DNA from: Clostridium sp. JN-1
GTDB taxonomy: Bacteria; Bacillota; Clostridia; Clostridiales; Clostridiaceae
Direction: 5' to 3'
Assembly: GCF_003718715.1 (NCBI RefSeq)
Contig: NZ_CP033465.1
Coordinates: 496,001-560,000, forward strand
Length of the DNA: 64,000 bases
Both the position numbers and the translations under genes were made by a program. The number at the start of each line of letters is the position of its first letter. Position 1 is the stretch's first letter. The notes beneath the pieces are model-generated. The model was not told where the DNA came from. It did no database searches and saw only the letters and a program-made list of their open reading frames with translations. This document shows positions 38,642-46,857 of this stretch, in pieces.

Positions 38642-38661
38642 AATTTAAGGCCTAATAAAAA

Positions 38662-38704
38662 GGATACCCCAGTAATTTATAATACGGTCATTACTTAGGC
38701 ATCC
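38662..38704 (+). other. Orphan hairpin element downstream of rnpB
   Basis: GGATACC (38662-38668) pairs with GGCATCC (38698-38704) with one A-C mismatch, and AGTAAT (38671-38676) pairs with ATTACT (38690-38695) around a 13-base loop. A GGAGG follows at 38709 but no ORF. The rest of the gap to 38809 is AT-rich with no gene. Confidence 0.4.
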
Positions 38705-38809
38705 AAATGGAGGATAAAACTATATAAGTTGTAATATATTTAGATTTAAATAATTGCTATAAATAAATTATATCATTAATTATATATAATGATAAAGAAA
38801 AATATAAAT

Positions 38810-38846
38810 AAAAAGTGAACTAAAGGTGTACTTTAATTCACTTTTT
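38810..38846. terminator. Terminator at the 3' end of htrA
   Basis: AAAAAGTGAA (38810-38819) and TTCACTTTTT (38837-38846) form a 10-bp stem. On the minus strand it follows the htrA stop and is trailed by Ts. Confidence 0.75.
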
Positions 38847-38852
38847 ATTACA

Positions 38853-40049
38853 TTATTCACTTAATTTTAATGATAGGGTTTTATTCTTGCCGTCCCTTGA
38901 AATCTCTATTTTAACAGTATCTCCTGAATTATGACTAGCTTTTATTTTATTTATGTCATTTACTGATTTTACTGATTTACCATCAAATTTTGTTATTATG
39001 TCTCCAGGCTGAAGACCACATTTCTCAGCTGGACTAAACTCTTCTAACTGTACTACATATACACCTTCAGGTTTATTATATTCTTTTGCTACTTCAGGGG
39101 TTATATCTCTACCTGCAAAACCTATTTTTAAAATTGGCTTCAATAAACTATTGATTTTTGGTTTTACTATGTCTATAGGTATTGCAAAACCTAATCCTTC
39201 AACACCACTTCCACTTACTTTAGCAGAGTTTATACCTATTACTTGACCCAATGAATTTACTAGAGCACCGCCGCTGTTTCCTGGATTTATAGCAGCATCT
39301 GTTTGAAGTAATGTCTGTGATGAATTTCCAACACTTATTTGTCTATTAGTTGAACTTATAATACCTGAAGTTACAGAACCTAATAATTCCTTTCCAAGAG
39401 GATTACCTATTGCTACTACTGAATCACCAACTTGCATGTTATCAGATGAACCCAATTCAGCAACTGCCGGCATTTTTACATCTTTAGTTACTTTGATTAC
39501 AGCTACATCTAAAGCTGAATCGTAATTTATAACTTTTGCAGGTACTTCTGTCTTATTATTTAAGATTACAGTTACTCGGTTTGCATTACTTATTACGTGA
39601 TAATTTGTAAGTATATAGCCGTCATTACTTATAATGATTCCTGAACCCATACCATCTTCTTCATTACTTTCGCTGCCATTATCGAAAAATCCATTACTAT
39701 AGCTGCTTGTTGATTTTACCGATACACCTACTACTACAGGTCCTACCTTCTTAGCTATTTCAGAAACAGTTAACCCGCCTTTAGATGATGATACTGTAGA
39801 TGCAGAAAGAGATGGAGAGTTTGTGTTGGCATTTTTAATTATATTTTCATATAATGGTGTATTCGTAAATGCACTTGATTTAGGAATTATATATAAGCAA
39901 GCTAAGGTAGAAATACCTCCACCTAAGATACTGCAAATTAATCCAACTAATACATAGGAAATTATCTTGCTAAACTTTTTCTTGTTAAATTTTTTCTTAA
40001 AATTTTTATTGTTTGTTGTTGTATCTTTTACATTATGAAAGTCATCCAT
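38853..40049 (-). CDS. htrA: Membrane-anchored HtrA/DegP-type serine protease with PDZ domain
   Basis: S1C protease that degrades misfolded proteins at the outer face of the membrane. A basic cytoplasmic start is followed by a membrane anchor (~31-53). The protease domain has the catalytic His in ILTNYHVISNA (~150), Asp in DSALDVAVIKV (~180) and Ser in INPGNSGGALV (~257), and a single C-terminal PDZ (~310-395) contains AEKCGLQPGDIITKFDGKSV. 398 residues. On the minus strand GGGGGTAAACC precedes the ATG. It stands alone, with its own terminator. Confidence 0.97.
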   Translation of the reverse strand: MDDFHNVKDTTTNNKNFKKKFNKKKFSKIISYVLVGLICSILGGGISTLACLYIIPKSSAFTNTPLYENIIKNANTNSPSLSASTVSSSKGGLTVSEIAKKVGPVVVGVSVKSTSSYSNGFFDNGSESNEEDGMGSGIIISNDGYILTNYHVISNANRVTVILNNKTEVPAKVINYDSALDVAVIKVTKDVKMPAVAELGSSDNMQVGDSVVAIGNPLGKELLGSVTSGIISSTNRQISVGNSSQTLLQTDAAINPGNSGGALVNSLGQVIGINSAKVSGSGVEGLGFAIPIDIVKPKINSLLKPILKIGFAGRDITPEVAKEYNKPEGVYVVQLEEFSPAEKCGLQPGDIITKFDGKSVKSVNDINKIKASHNSGDTVKIEISRDGKNKTLSLKLSE

Positions 40050-40357
40050 TATTGGTTTACCCCCTAAAATTTATACTAATTTTATACTAACATATTTAAC
40101 AATTGAATTAAGAAACTTTATATAATTATATTAATTTAATATTGTGACAGTTTTATGACAAAATTGTTAAATCAATATAACAATTTTTAAAAGGCATATT
40201 AACATATTATATTGATTATTTAATTTGACAACAAATAATTAATGGTATATAATTATATTTTAGTCGCTTAAAATGATAAACAAATTATTTTATTGAAGAA
40301 AGTAATTGTGATTTCGTATTAAAGGTTAAAAAACTAAAGATAAATAATAAGATTTAA

Positions 40358-40396
40358 ATGAATCTAAAAACTTTAATAATCTATTCATATGAATAG
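40358..40396 (+). CDS. Candidate 12-codon leader peptide upstream of the MATE gene
   Basis: ATG 40358 opens MNLKTLIIYSYE and stops at TAG 40394-40396, inside the right arm of the leader terminator. The ATG sits in the loop of a small hairpin AGATT (40350-40354)/AATCT (40361-40365). Its ribosome binding site is weak. The arrangement resembles ribosome-controlled attenuators of antibiotic-resistance genes; it is an inference. Confidence 0.3.
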   Translation: MNLKTLIIYSYE

Positions 40397-40405
40397 AGTT
40401 TTTTT
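40380..40405 (+). terminator. Leader terminator (possible attenuator) upstream of the MATE gene
   Basis: TCTATTC (40380-40386), loop ATAT, GAATAGA (40391-40397), then a run of seven Ts (40399-40405). It lies between the MATE promoter and the coding region. ATGAAT (40358-40363) could pair with ATTCAT (40384-40389) and open it. Confidence 0.65.
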
Positions 40406-40514
40406 ATGGGTTTCAAACAAAATTAATTTATATAAAAGGTATTTAGAATATAAATTAACTTTAGATATTGAGGCCCTATAAATTTTGAAAAAAATATACA
40501 GGAGGTAATCGCTT

Positions 40515-41912
40515 ATGGAGAGATCAGAAGACTTAGGAAAAGAATCAATTGGCAAGTTACTACTTCGTTTTTCTATTCCAGCAGTTATAGGAATGGTAGT
40601 AAATTCTTTATATATTATTATAGATAGAATATTTATAGGTAGAGTAGTTGGAGCTATGGCTATATCTGGAGTAAGCCTTACTTTTCCTATAGGTATTATA
40701 ATCATGGGATTTGGTATGCTTATTGGGGTAGGAGGTTCAGCTTGCATATCGATAAGATTAGGACAAAATAGGAAAGATGAAGCTGAAAAGATATTAGGCA
40801 ACTCATTTATTCTGCTTATAGTTATCTCAATTTTAGTTACCATTGTTTTATCAATCTTTATAGATCCAATACTTAAGTCATTTGGAGCAAGTGCAAATAC
40901 TATAGAATATGCAAGACAGTTTATAAGTATAATAATATATGCTTCCGTTATTCAAAATCTTGGATTTGGGTTAAACAATATTATTAGGGCAGAAGGAAAT
41001 CCTAAAAAGGCAATGATGACTGCATTAATAGGAGCACCAATAAATATATTGTTAGACTATATCTTCATTTGTGTTTTGGGATTTAAGATAAGAGGAGCAG
41101 CTATTGCAACTGTCATATCTCAAACCATTACTTGTATATGGGTAGTTACTTATTTCTTAGGTAATAATAGTATGTTAAAATTAAAAAAGGAAAATTTCAA
41201 ATTAGAAAAAAATATTGTTTCAAATATAATTGCAATAGGAATGGCTCCTTTTGCAATGCAGGTTGCATCTAGTGCTGTTAATATAATATTAAATAAGAGT
41301 TTAGCTGTTTATGGTGGAGACTTGGCTATAGGAGCTATGGGAATAATAAGTGGTATATCAACCTTAGTTTTAATGCCTATATTTGGTATTAACCAAGGGG
41401 CACAGCCTATAATAGGATTTAATTATGGTGCAAATAAATATAAACGTGTAAAAAAGACACTAATAATTGCATGTATTGTTGGAACTTTAATTTCATCTGC
41501 AGGTTCTTTAGTAGTTCAAATTGCTCCAACAGCGTTAGTACAATTGTTCAATAAAAATGATGCCAATTTAACTAATATAACCGTTCATGGACTTAAGATA
41601 TATATGCTTATGTTTGCTATTGTAGGATTTCAAATAGTTAGCTCAAACTTTTTCCAAGCTATAGGAAAAGCAAAGACAGCAATGTTCCTTGGACTTTCAA
41701 GACAGGTAATAGTTTTGATACCAATGATTATTATATTACCTCATACATTTAAACTGGATGGAGTATGGATGGCAGCACCTATATCGGATTTTATAGCATC
41801 AATAATAACAGCTGTATTTTTATTAATTGAAGTTAAAAGACTTAATTGTAAAGAAGAAAGTGAAAATTTAGAACAAGCTAGTACTAAGATATCATTAGAC
41901 TGTGCAAAATAA
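40515..41912 (+). CDS. MATE-family multidrug/sodium antiporter
   Basis: 465 residues with about 12 membrane helices in two homologous halves, the MATE fold. Signatures: LGKESIGKLLLRFSIPAVIGM at the start, IDRIFIGRVVG, GGSACISIRLGQ, NNIIRAEGNPKKAMMT, and in the second half INQGAQPIIGFNYGANKY. This pattern (DinF/NorM-like, MepA-type) exports cationic drugs using ion gradients; the substrate is not predictable. AGGAGG precedes the ATG. It is preceded by a possibly attenuated leader and followed by the methyltransferase gene after 40 bases. Confidence 0.93.
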   Translation: MERSEDLGKESIGKLLLRFSIPAVIGMVVNSLYIIIDRIFIGRVVGAMAISGVSLTFPIGIIIMGFGMLIGVGGSACISIRLGQNRKDEAEKILGNSFILLIVISILVTIVLSIFIDPILKSFGASANTIEYARQFISIIIYASVIQNLGFGLNNIIRAEGNPKKAMMTALIGAPINILLDYIFICVLGFKIRGAAIATVISQTITCIWVVTYFLGNNSMLKLKKENFKLEKNIVSNIIAIGMAPFAMQVASSAVNIILNKSLAVYGGDLAIGAMGIISGISTLVLMPIFGINQGAQPIIGFNYGANKYKRVKKTLIIACIVGTLISSAGSLVVQIAPTALVQLFNKNDANLTNITVHGLKIYMLMFAIVGFQIVSSNFFQAIGKAKTAMFLGLSRQVIVLIPMIIILPHTFKLDGVWMAAPISDFIASIITAVFLLIEVKRLNCKEESENLEQASTKISLDCAK

Positions 41913-41952
41913 CTAGATTAATATTTAAAAATTATGCTTGAGAAGTGATTTT

Positions 41953-43614
41953 ATGTTAGATAAAGATAGTATACTTGGTTTACAATATGAAAATTTAATG
42001 GATAAGTCTAAAAGAAAAGATTATGGTACTTTTTATACACCAGATTTTATAATAGATTATATAATGGTAAATACTTTGGAAAAGGTTAATGTAGTTAAAA
42101 ATCCTTTTCTAAAGGTATTAGACCCTTCTTGTGGAAGTGGTTATTTTTTGATTAAAGCATATGCTGTATTGCTAAAAAAGTTTCTAAGTTCTATAGAAAA
42201 AATTAAAGATAAGTATTTAAATTACATATATATCGATGGCGGGATTAAAGTAACTGGCGGCGAGTATTGGGTAAAAGAAAATATGCCTTATCATATATTA
42301 AAAAATTGTATATATGGTTCTGATATAGATAATAATGCAGTTGAACTAACTAAACTGAATCTCATAAAAGCGGCTAAGCGTAATTTGAATATAAATGATA
42401 ATATAGTTTGTTGTAACAGTTTAATCAAGTGGGAAAACATGAATGGTAATAAAAAGCTGCATAATTTTTGGAATAGTTCGTATGATTTTGTAGTTGGAAA
42501 TCCACCGTGGGTTTCAATGAAAAGAAAATATGGCAGAAATATAGATAAATCTTTGATGGAGTATTACATTAAGGAGTATAATGGAAATTTATATTTACCT
42601 AATTTATATGAATATTTTATAAAACGGTCTTTACAAGTTTTAAAAGACAGCGGTAAGATGGCTTTTGTAATTCCTAATACATTTGCAAGAAACTTACAGT
42701 ATATGTTTTTTAGAAGAGAAATATTAACTGAATATAATATAACGAATTTAGCTTTTGAAATGAAGTTTCCAAATATAATTACTGATATAATGATTATGAT
42801 TTTAAGTAAAAGTCATGACAATAATAATAGAGTATGTTTAGATATATATAATAAGAGAAAGTATTATGTGTACCAAAGTGTGTATTTAAATAATAAAAAC
42901 TGCGAATTTTCATATGAAGCTAATAATTTAAATAATATTATAAAAGCCTCTATGGAGGATAATAGCATTTCATTAGGAGACATTAGTCTTACATTTACTG
43001 GATTTATAGGTCAAAAAACAAAGATAACAAAGGAAAAGACAAGTAACACACAAGTAAAAATACTTAAGGGACAAAATATATCGAGTTTTAAAATACTTGG
43101 TACAAATTATTATGAGTTCAATAAAGATACTATAAAAGGTGGAACCAAAGATATTAAAAAATTAAAATGCAAAAATAAAATAATTGTTAGAAAAACAGGG
43201 AATAGTATAATTGCGGCACTAGATACGGATGGAATTATTATTGAACAATCATTATATGGTGTAATAAATTTAAATGAGAAGTTTTCATATAAATATATTT
43301 TAGGTATTTTGAATTCCAAATTAATTCAATGGTATTATTTGAACTTTTTAATTACAAATGAAAAGTCTGTTCCACAGATAAAGAAATATCATTTAGATTC
43401 TATACCAATAAGATACTGCAGTGAGAGATATCAAAGCTTAGTTGGAAAAATTGTTGATATGTTAATTTGCAGTGATCAATCAAAAACAAAATTACAAAAT
43501 GATTTAGATAATATTATATTTAAAATATATGGTATAGATGAAGTATATATAGATATAATTAATTCATCATTTGAATTTGGCAGCAGATCTAAAAGAAAAA
43601 TACGAACATTATAA
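41953..43614 (+). CDS. Solitary Eco57I/CamA-like adenine-N6 DNA methyltransferase
   Basis: 553 residues. N-terminal segment YGTFYTPDFIIDYIMVNTLE, SAM motif I FLKVLDPSCGSGYFLIKAY (~50-68), acidic motif YGSDIDNNAV (~119) and the catalytic motif IV DFVVGNPPWVS (~176-186) mark an N6-adenine gamma-class methyltransferase. The C-terminal ~220 residues, with DISLTFTGFIGQKTKI and FSYKYILGILNSKLIQWYYL, form a TaqI-type target-recognition domain. There is no nuclease domain and no restriction gene nearby. Architecture and size resemble Clostridioides difficile CamA. ATG 41953 follows AGAAGTG; the upstream TTG 41938 is less likely. Confidence 0.88.
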   Translation: MLDKDSILGLQYENLMDKSKRKDYGTFYTPDFIIDYIMVNTLEKVNVVKNPFLKVLDPSCGSGYFLIKAYAVLLKKFLSSIEKIKDKYLNYIYIDGGIKVTGGEYWVKENMPYHILKNCIYGSDIDNNAVELTKLNLIKAAKRNLNINDNIVCCNSLIKWENMNGNKKLHNFWNSSYDFVVGNPPWVSMKRKYGRNIDKSLMEYYIKEYNGNLYLPNLYEYFIKRSLQVLKDSGKMAFVIPNTFARNLQYMFFRREILTEYNITNLAFEMKFPNIITDIMIMILSKSHDNNNRVCLDIYNKRKYYVYQSVYLNNKNCEFSYEANNLNNIIKASMEDNSISLGDISLTFTGFIGQKTKITKEKTSNTQVKILKGQNISSFKILGTNYYEFNKDTIKGGTKDIKKLKCKNKIIVRKTGNSIIAALDTDGIIIEQSLYGVINLNEKFSYKYILGILNSKLIQWYYLNFLITNEKSVPQIKKYHLDSIPIRYCSERYQSLVGKIVDMLICSDQSKTKLQNDLDNIIFKIYGIDEVYIDIINSSFEFGSRSKRKIRTL

Positions 43615-43634
43615 GAAAAAAATAAAAAAATGTA

Positions 43635-43663
43635 TTGATTTTATATAGTATCAATGTTAATAT
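43635..43663 (+). promoter_or_regulatory. Sigma-A promoter for the guanine riboswitch-permease unit
   Basis: TTGATT (43635-43640), 17-base spacer, TAATAT (43658-43663). Transcription would begin about 20 bases before the riboswitch aptamer. Confidence 0.6.
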
Positions 43664-43692
43664 ATACACTATAAGATAGTTTAATAATTTAA

Positions 43693-43761
43693 GTCCGTAT
43701 AATCTTGATAATATGGTTCAAGAGTTTCTACCAGAGTACCGTAAATCTCTGACTATGGGTC
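43693..43761 (+). promoter_or_regulatory. Guanine-class purine riboswitch aptamer
   Basis: The purine aptamer core is present: TATAATC, loop 2 with AATATGG, junction TTTCTACC, loop 3 CCGTAAAT and the closing GACTATGGG. P1 forms between GTCCGTA (43693-43699) and TATGGGT (43754-43760) with wobbles; P3 is CAGAG/CTCTG. The specificity base equivalent to position 74 is C43753 (GACTATG), which pairs with guanine or hypoxanthine rather than adenine. It controls the downstream NCS2 permease. Confidence 0.95.
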
Positions 43762-43790
43762 GATCCGTTGGATATTATATAAACAGATTA

Positions 43791-43839
43791 GTTTCTAATT
43801 CCGGATTTACTCGTAATCCTGAATATAGGAACTTTTTTT
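43791..43839 (+). terminator. Riboswitch expression-platform terminator
   Basis: GTTTCTAATTC/GGATT pairs with AATCC/GAATATAGGAAC as a long, slightly imperfect stem with loop TACTCGT, followed by seven Ts. When guanine binds the aptamer this terminator should form and switch the permease gene off. Confidence 0.8.
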
Positions 43840-43862
43840 ATATTTTGGGGAGGATTCAAATA

Positions 43863-45296
43863 ATGTACTTAGAAAAAACTAAACCAGACAAACATAACAA
43901 AACTTTTTTGGACTCATTTTTTCATTTATCAGAAAATGGTACTGATGTCAAGACAGAAGTGCTGGCAGGAATAACAACTTTTATAACTATGGCTTATATA
44001 ATTTTTGTTAATCCTAATATTTTAATGCAAGCTGGAATGAATGCAAAAGGTTTAATGGGAGATGCAGCTGTGAAAGCAGGTATATCAGCTATAAATGATC
44101 CAGTTGTAGCTTCAATATTTACTGCAACGTGTATAGCAGCAGCAGTAGGTACTTTTGTAATGGCACTTTATGCTAATCTTCCATTTGCACAAGCACCTGG
44201 AATGGGACTTAATGCATTTTTCACATATACTGTTTGCTTAACGTTAGGATATACATGGCATCAAGCATTAGCAGCAGTATTAGTATCAGGAATTTTATTT
44301 ATTATAATTACAGTAACTTCAATAAGAGAAAAGATAGTAGATTCTATTCCACAAAATTTAAAATTTGCAATATCAGGTGGTATAGGTCTCTTTATAGCCC
44401 TTATAGGTTTAAAAAGTGGTGGAATAATAGTAGCAAATCCAGCAACTTTGGTTGGTTTTGGAAGTTTTACAAATCCACATACTCTTGTTACTGTAATTGG
44501 AATAACAATTACAGCAATATTAATGTCAAGACAGGTTAAAGGATCTATATTGATTGGAATATTACTTACTACTATAATAGGTATTCCTTTTGGAATTACA
44601 CATTTGCAAGGTATAAAATTGATAAGTGCACCGCCTTCACTTGCTCCTACATTCTTTTCATTTGATTTTAAGGGATTACTTGGAATTGGTAAGGCTGGTA
44701 TACTTGGAGCTTTTACTAGCATAATAATGGTAATTATAACTTTTAGCTTAGTTGATTTATTTGATACAATAGGAACATTAGTTGGTACAGCTCAAAAAGC
44801 TAATATGCTGGATGAAGATGGTAAGGTTAAAAATATGCACAAGGCTTTGTTATCAGATGCAGTTGCAACTACTGTAGGTTCGTTTCTTGGAACTAGTACT
44901 GTTGTAACATATGTTGAGTCAACTGCAGGTGTATCACAAGGTGGAAGAACTGGATTAACTTCATTTACTACAGGGGTTATGTTTATTTTAGCTATGTTCT
45001 TCAGCGGATTAGTTGGAATAGTTCCTTCAGAAGCTACAGCACCAGCACTTGTAATAGTTGGAGTTCTTATGATGGGCGCTGTAAAAAATATAGATTTTGA
45101 TGATTTTACTGAAGCACTGCCAGCATTTCTTACCATAGCGTTAATGCCATTTAGTTATAGTATTGCCAATGGTATAGCAGCTGGAATAATCTTTTATCCT
45201 ATAGTAAAGATAGTTACAGGAAAATATAAAGAAGTTCATCCGATAATATATATACTTGCAGCATTATTTATTTTGAGATTTGTATTAATGCCGTAA
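43863..45296 (+). CDS. NCS2-family guanine/hypoxanthine permease
   Basis: A proton-coupled nucleobase transporter of the AzgA-like NCS2 group. It has about 12-14 membrane segments; signatures are FLDSFFHLSENGTDVKTEVLAG, TTFITMAYIIFVNPNIL, FAQAPGMGLNAFFTYTVC and the second-half SFLGTSTVVTYVESTAGVSQ. GGGGAGG (43849-43855) is seven bases before ATG 43863, giving 477 residues; longer in-frame extension upstream runs into the riboswitch and is not coding. Guanine-riboswitch control supports purine uptake as its role. A strong terminator follows. Confidence 0.95.
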   Translation: MYLEKTKPDKHNKTFLDSFFHLSENGTDVKTEVLAGITTFITMAYIIFVNPNILMQAGMNAKGLMGDAAVKAGISAINDPVVASIFTATCIAAAVGTFVMALYANLPFAQAPGMGLNAFFTYTVCLTLGYTWHQALAAVLVSGILFIIITVTSIREKIVDSIPQNLKFAISGGIGLFIALIGLKSGGIIVANPATLVGFGSFTNPHTLVTVIGITITAILMSRQVKGSILIGILLTTIIGIPFGITHLQGIKLISAPPSLAPTFFSFDFKGLLGIGKAGILGAFTSIIMVIITFSLVDLFDTIGTLVGTAQKANMLDEDGKVKNMHKALLSDAVATTVGSFLGTSTVVTYVESTAGVSQGGRTGLTSFTTGVMFILAMFFSGLVGIVPSEATAPALVIVGVLMMGAVKNIDFDDFTEALPAFLTIALMPFSYSIANGIAAGIIFYPIVKIVTGKYKEVHPIIYILAALFILRFVLMP

Positions 45297-45328
45297 TAAT
45301 TTAACTTTTAATTAATTAATAAACCTAG

Positions 45329-45377
45329 AATAAAGGTCTTTAAAAATCTGTTTACTGGATTTTTAAAGACCTTTATT
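45329..45377 (+). terminator. Strong terminator after the purine permease
   Basis: A perfect 20-bp stem: AATAAAGGTCTTTAAAAATC (45329-45348), nine-base loop, and its complement at 45358-45377, then T/A-rich sequence. Confidence 0.85.
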
Positions 45378-45484
45378 TAATTTTAGATTGTAAATTATTT
45401 ATTAATCGTGATTATTTTGTATTGAGTTCATATAATGAATAAACTAATATTATATCATCCTATTTTAATGAAGGTGATTTTAAA

Positions 45485-46075
45485 ATGAAAGTTAGAAAAA
45501 TAGTTATATTACTCATATTAATTTTTACTGCGGCTATAATATTAACTGGTTTGGATATAATTTGCTTTGGTAATAATGCTGTACCAAAAAGGTCAGATTG
45601 TATAATTATCTTAGGATGTAGAGTTTACGGAAGCACTCCAAGTAGTTTTTTGAAATCAAGAGTAGAAAAAGGATTTGAGCTTTATAAAGATGGTTATGGA
45701 AAGTATATTATAGTATCTGGAGGAAGAGGAAGTGGAGAAAATATATCCGAAGCTGAAGCTATGAAAAGATATTTAGTGTCTAAAGGAATGGATTCTTCTA
45801 AGATATTGATAGATGATAAATCAGCATCTACTATAGCTAATCTTATAAATTCTAAAGCTATAATGAAAAAGAATGATTTGAAAACTGCAGTAATAGTTTC
45901 AAATAAATATCATTTGAATAGAGCATCTCTTATGGCAAAACATGAAGGTATAGAAGCAAGTTGTTCAGGTGTTTTTGTTGCATCACATAAATATGATGAA
46001 GCTTTAGGTTATATTAGAGAAATACCAGCTTTGTTTAAATATTATATTATAAAAATGCGTTTGAAACTATTTTAA
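45485..46075 (+). CDS. YdcF/SanA-like DUF218 membrane protein
   Basis: 196 residues. A single N-terminal membrane helix (~5-24) precedes a DUF218 (YdcF/ElyC/SanA) domain with DCIIILGCRVYGSTPSSFLK, YGKYIIVSGGRGSGENISEA and TAVIVSNKYHLNRAS, all typical. Members affect cell-envelope integrity, possibly through lipid-carrier metabolism, but the reaction is not established. AAGGTGATT precedes the ATG. It follows the terminated permease unit and stands before a small zinc-ribbon gene. Confidence 0.88.
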   Translation: MKVRKIVILLILIFTAAIILTGLDIICFGNNAVPKRSDCIIILGCRVYGSTPSSFLKSRVEKGFELYKDGYGKYIIVSGGRGSGENISEAEAMKRYLVSKGMDSSKILIDDKSASTIANLINSKAIMKKNDLKTAVIVSNKYHLNRASLMAKHEGIEASCSGVFVASHKYDEALGYIREIPALFKYYIIKMRLKLF

Positions 46076-46147
46076 ATTAGAGGGAAAATTCAAAAAACAT
46101 AGAATATATACACTATAATGATGAAAAGTATTTAGGAGGTATTGACT

Positions 46148-46393
46148 ATGGGTAAAGTTTATTACTGTAATGACTGCAGGAGAGTGATAAATGACAGTGA
46201 ATCATGTGATTATTGTAAAAGCAATAATATAAAAGAATTAAATTTAAAGGCACCTGTTAATGTGATTGGAACTAAAATTAAGGGCCGAATTCTAAAGTTT
46301 AAAAATGAATCCATTGATTTATTGGTAAAAGATGAGTTTAACAATAAAATGATTAAAGAATTTAAAGTAAACGAATTGAGAAAAATTTTGTAA
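46148..46393 (+). CDS. Small zinc-ribbon protein, function unknown
   Basis: 81 residues. The N-terminal ~35 residues carry two cysteine pairs, YYCNDCRRV and CDYCKSNN, a zinc-ribbon layout. The remainder is a beta-rich stretch (VIGTKIKGRILKFKNESIDLLVKDEFN) resembling a small OB/SH3-like barrel. AGGAGG (46134-46139) is eight bases before ATG 46148, so the TTG 46142 start is not needed. I do not recognise the family. A terminator hairpin follows. Confidence 0.7.
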   Translation: MGKVYYCNDCRRVINDSESCDYCKSNNIKELNLKAPVNVIGTKIKGRILKFKNESIDLLVKDEFNNKMIKEFKVNELRKIL

Positions 46394-46410
46394 AATGCAG
46401 ATAAAAGATT

Positions 46411-46436
46411 ACCTCATAACTTTTACGTTATGAGGT
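46411..46436. terminator. Bidirectional hairpin between convergent small genes
   Basis: ACCTCATAAC (46411-46420) and GTTATGAGGT (46427-46436): a perfect 10-bp stem with a 6-base loop between two convergent genes. Flanking T-runs are modest. Confidence 0.7.
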
Positions 46437-46458
46437 ATAAATTTATATAAAGTTGGAA

Positions 46459-46650
46459 TTAATCTATAAAACTGTTCCAGTAATCACCATAAGCTAAATC
46501 CAATGGGGTTTCCTTTTTTGTTAAGTCAACATGATATGATTTAGCCAATAGTTTTATGAAATCATTTGTAGATACATTGGATTTGGATATTAAACTATCC
46601 ATTTGTCTTTTTACGTCTTCTGAAATTTCAAGGTTATAGTTATTAATCAT
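46459..46650 (-). CDS. Small 63-residue protein, possibly ribbon-helix-helix-like
   Basis: The sequence begins MINNYNLEISEDVKRQMDSL and continues with NVSTNDFIKLLAKSYHVDL, a beta strand plus two helices pattern that recalls ribbon-helix-helix antitoxins, then a short acidic tail. A strong ribosome binding site (TAGGGGG on the minus strand) precedes the ATG, which supports it being real. No toxin gene is adjacent. The function is unknown. Confidence 0.55.
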   Translation of the reverse strand: MINNYNLEISEDVKRQMDSLISKSNVSTNDFIKLLAKSYHVDLTKKETPLDLAYGDYWNSFID

Positions 46651-46857
46651 GATATATCCCCCTAAAAAATAAATTATTTATCCTATAATATAAATTATAG
46701 TAATATATTATGTAAGAAAATTAAATCATATAACTTATATCTGCTATTTAAGTATAACATTTCTTCTTAAATAAAACAATAGTATATCTTATTTAATTTT
46801 AATGTGCTGTTTACTTATAGATTAGTGATATACAATTAGTGGTGTAGAAAATTATAC

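Larger units (their letters stand above)
40050..40514 (+). promoter_or_regulatory. htrA-MATE divergent region with MATE promoter and leader
   Basis: This 465-base gap holds a near-consensus plus-strand promoter, TTGACA (40225-40230)-N17-TATAAT (40248-40253), giving a ~255-base leader before the MATE gene. The leader contains a short ORF and an intrinsic terminator (described separately). The left part must hold the htrA promoter; I could not place it securely. A GGAGG at 40501-40505 serves the MATE gene. Confidence 0.7.

Noticed and set aside
41953-43614. Complete restriction-modification system
   Set aside because: No nuclease domain or adjacent restriction gene is present; the neighbours are a MATE exporter and a purine permease.
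44261-44722. Long minus-strand frame inside the purine permease gene
   Set aside because: An antisense artefact of a membrane-protein gene (Pro/Thr/Ile-rich), with no ribosome binding site.
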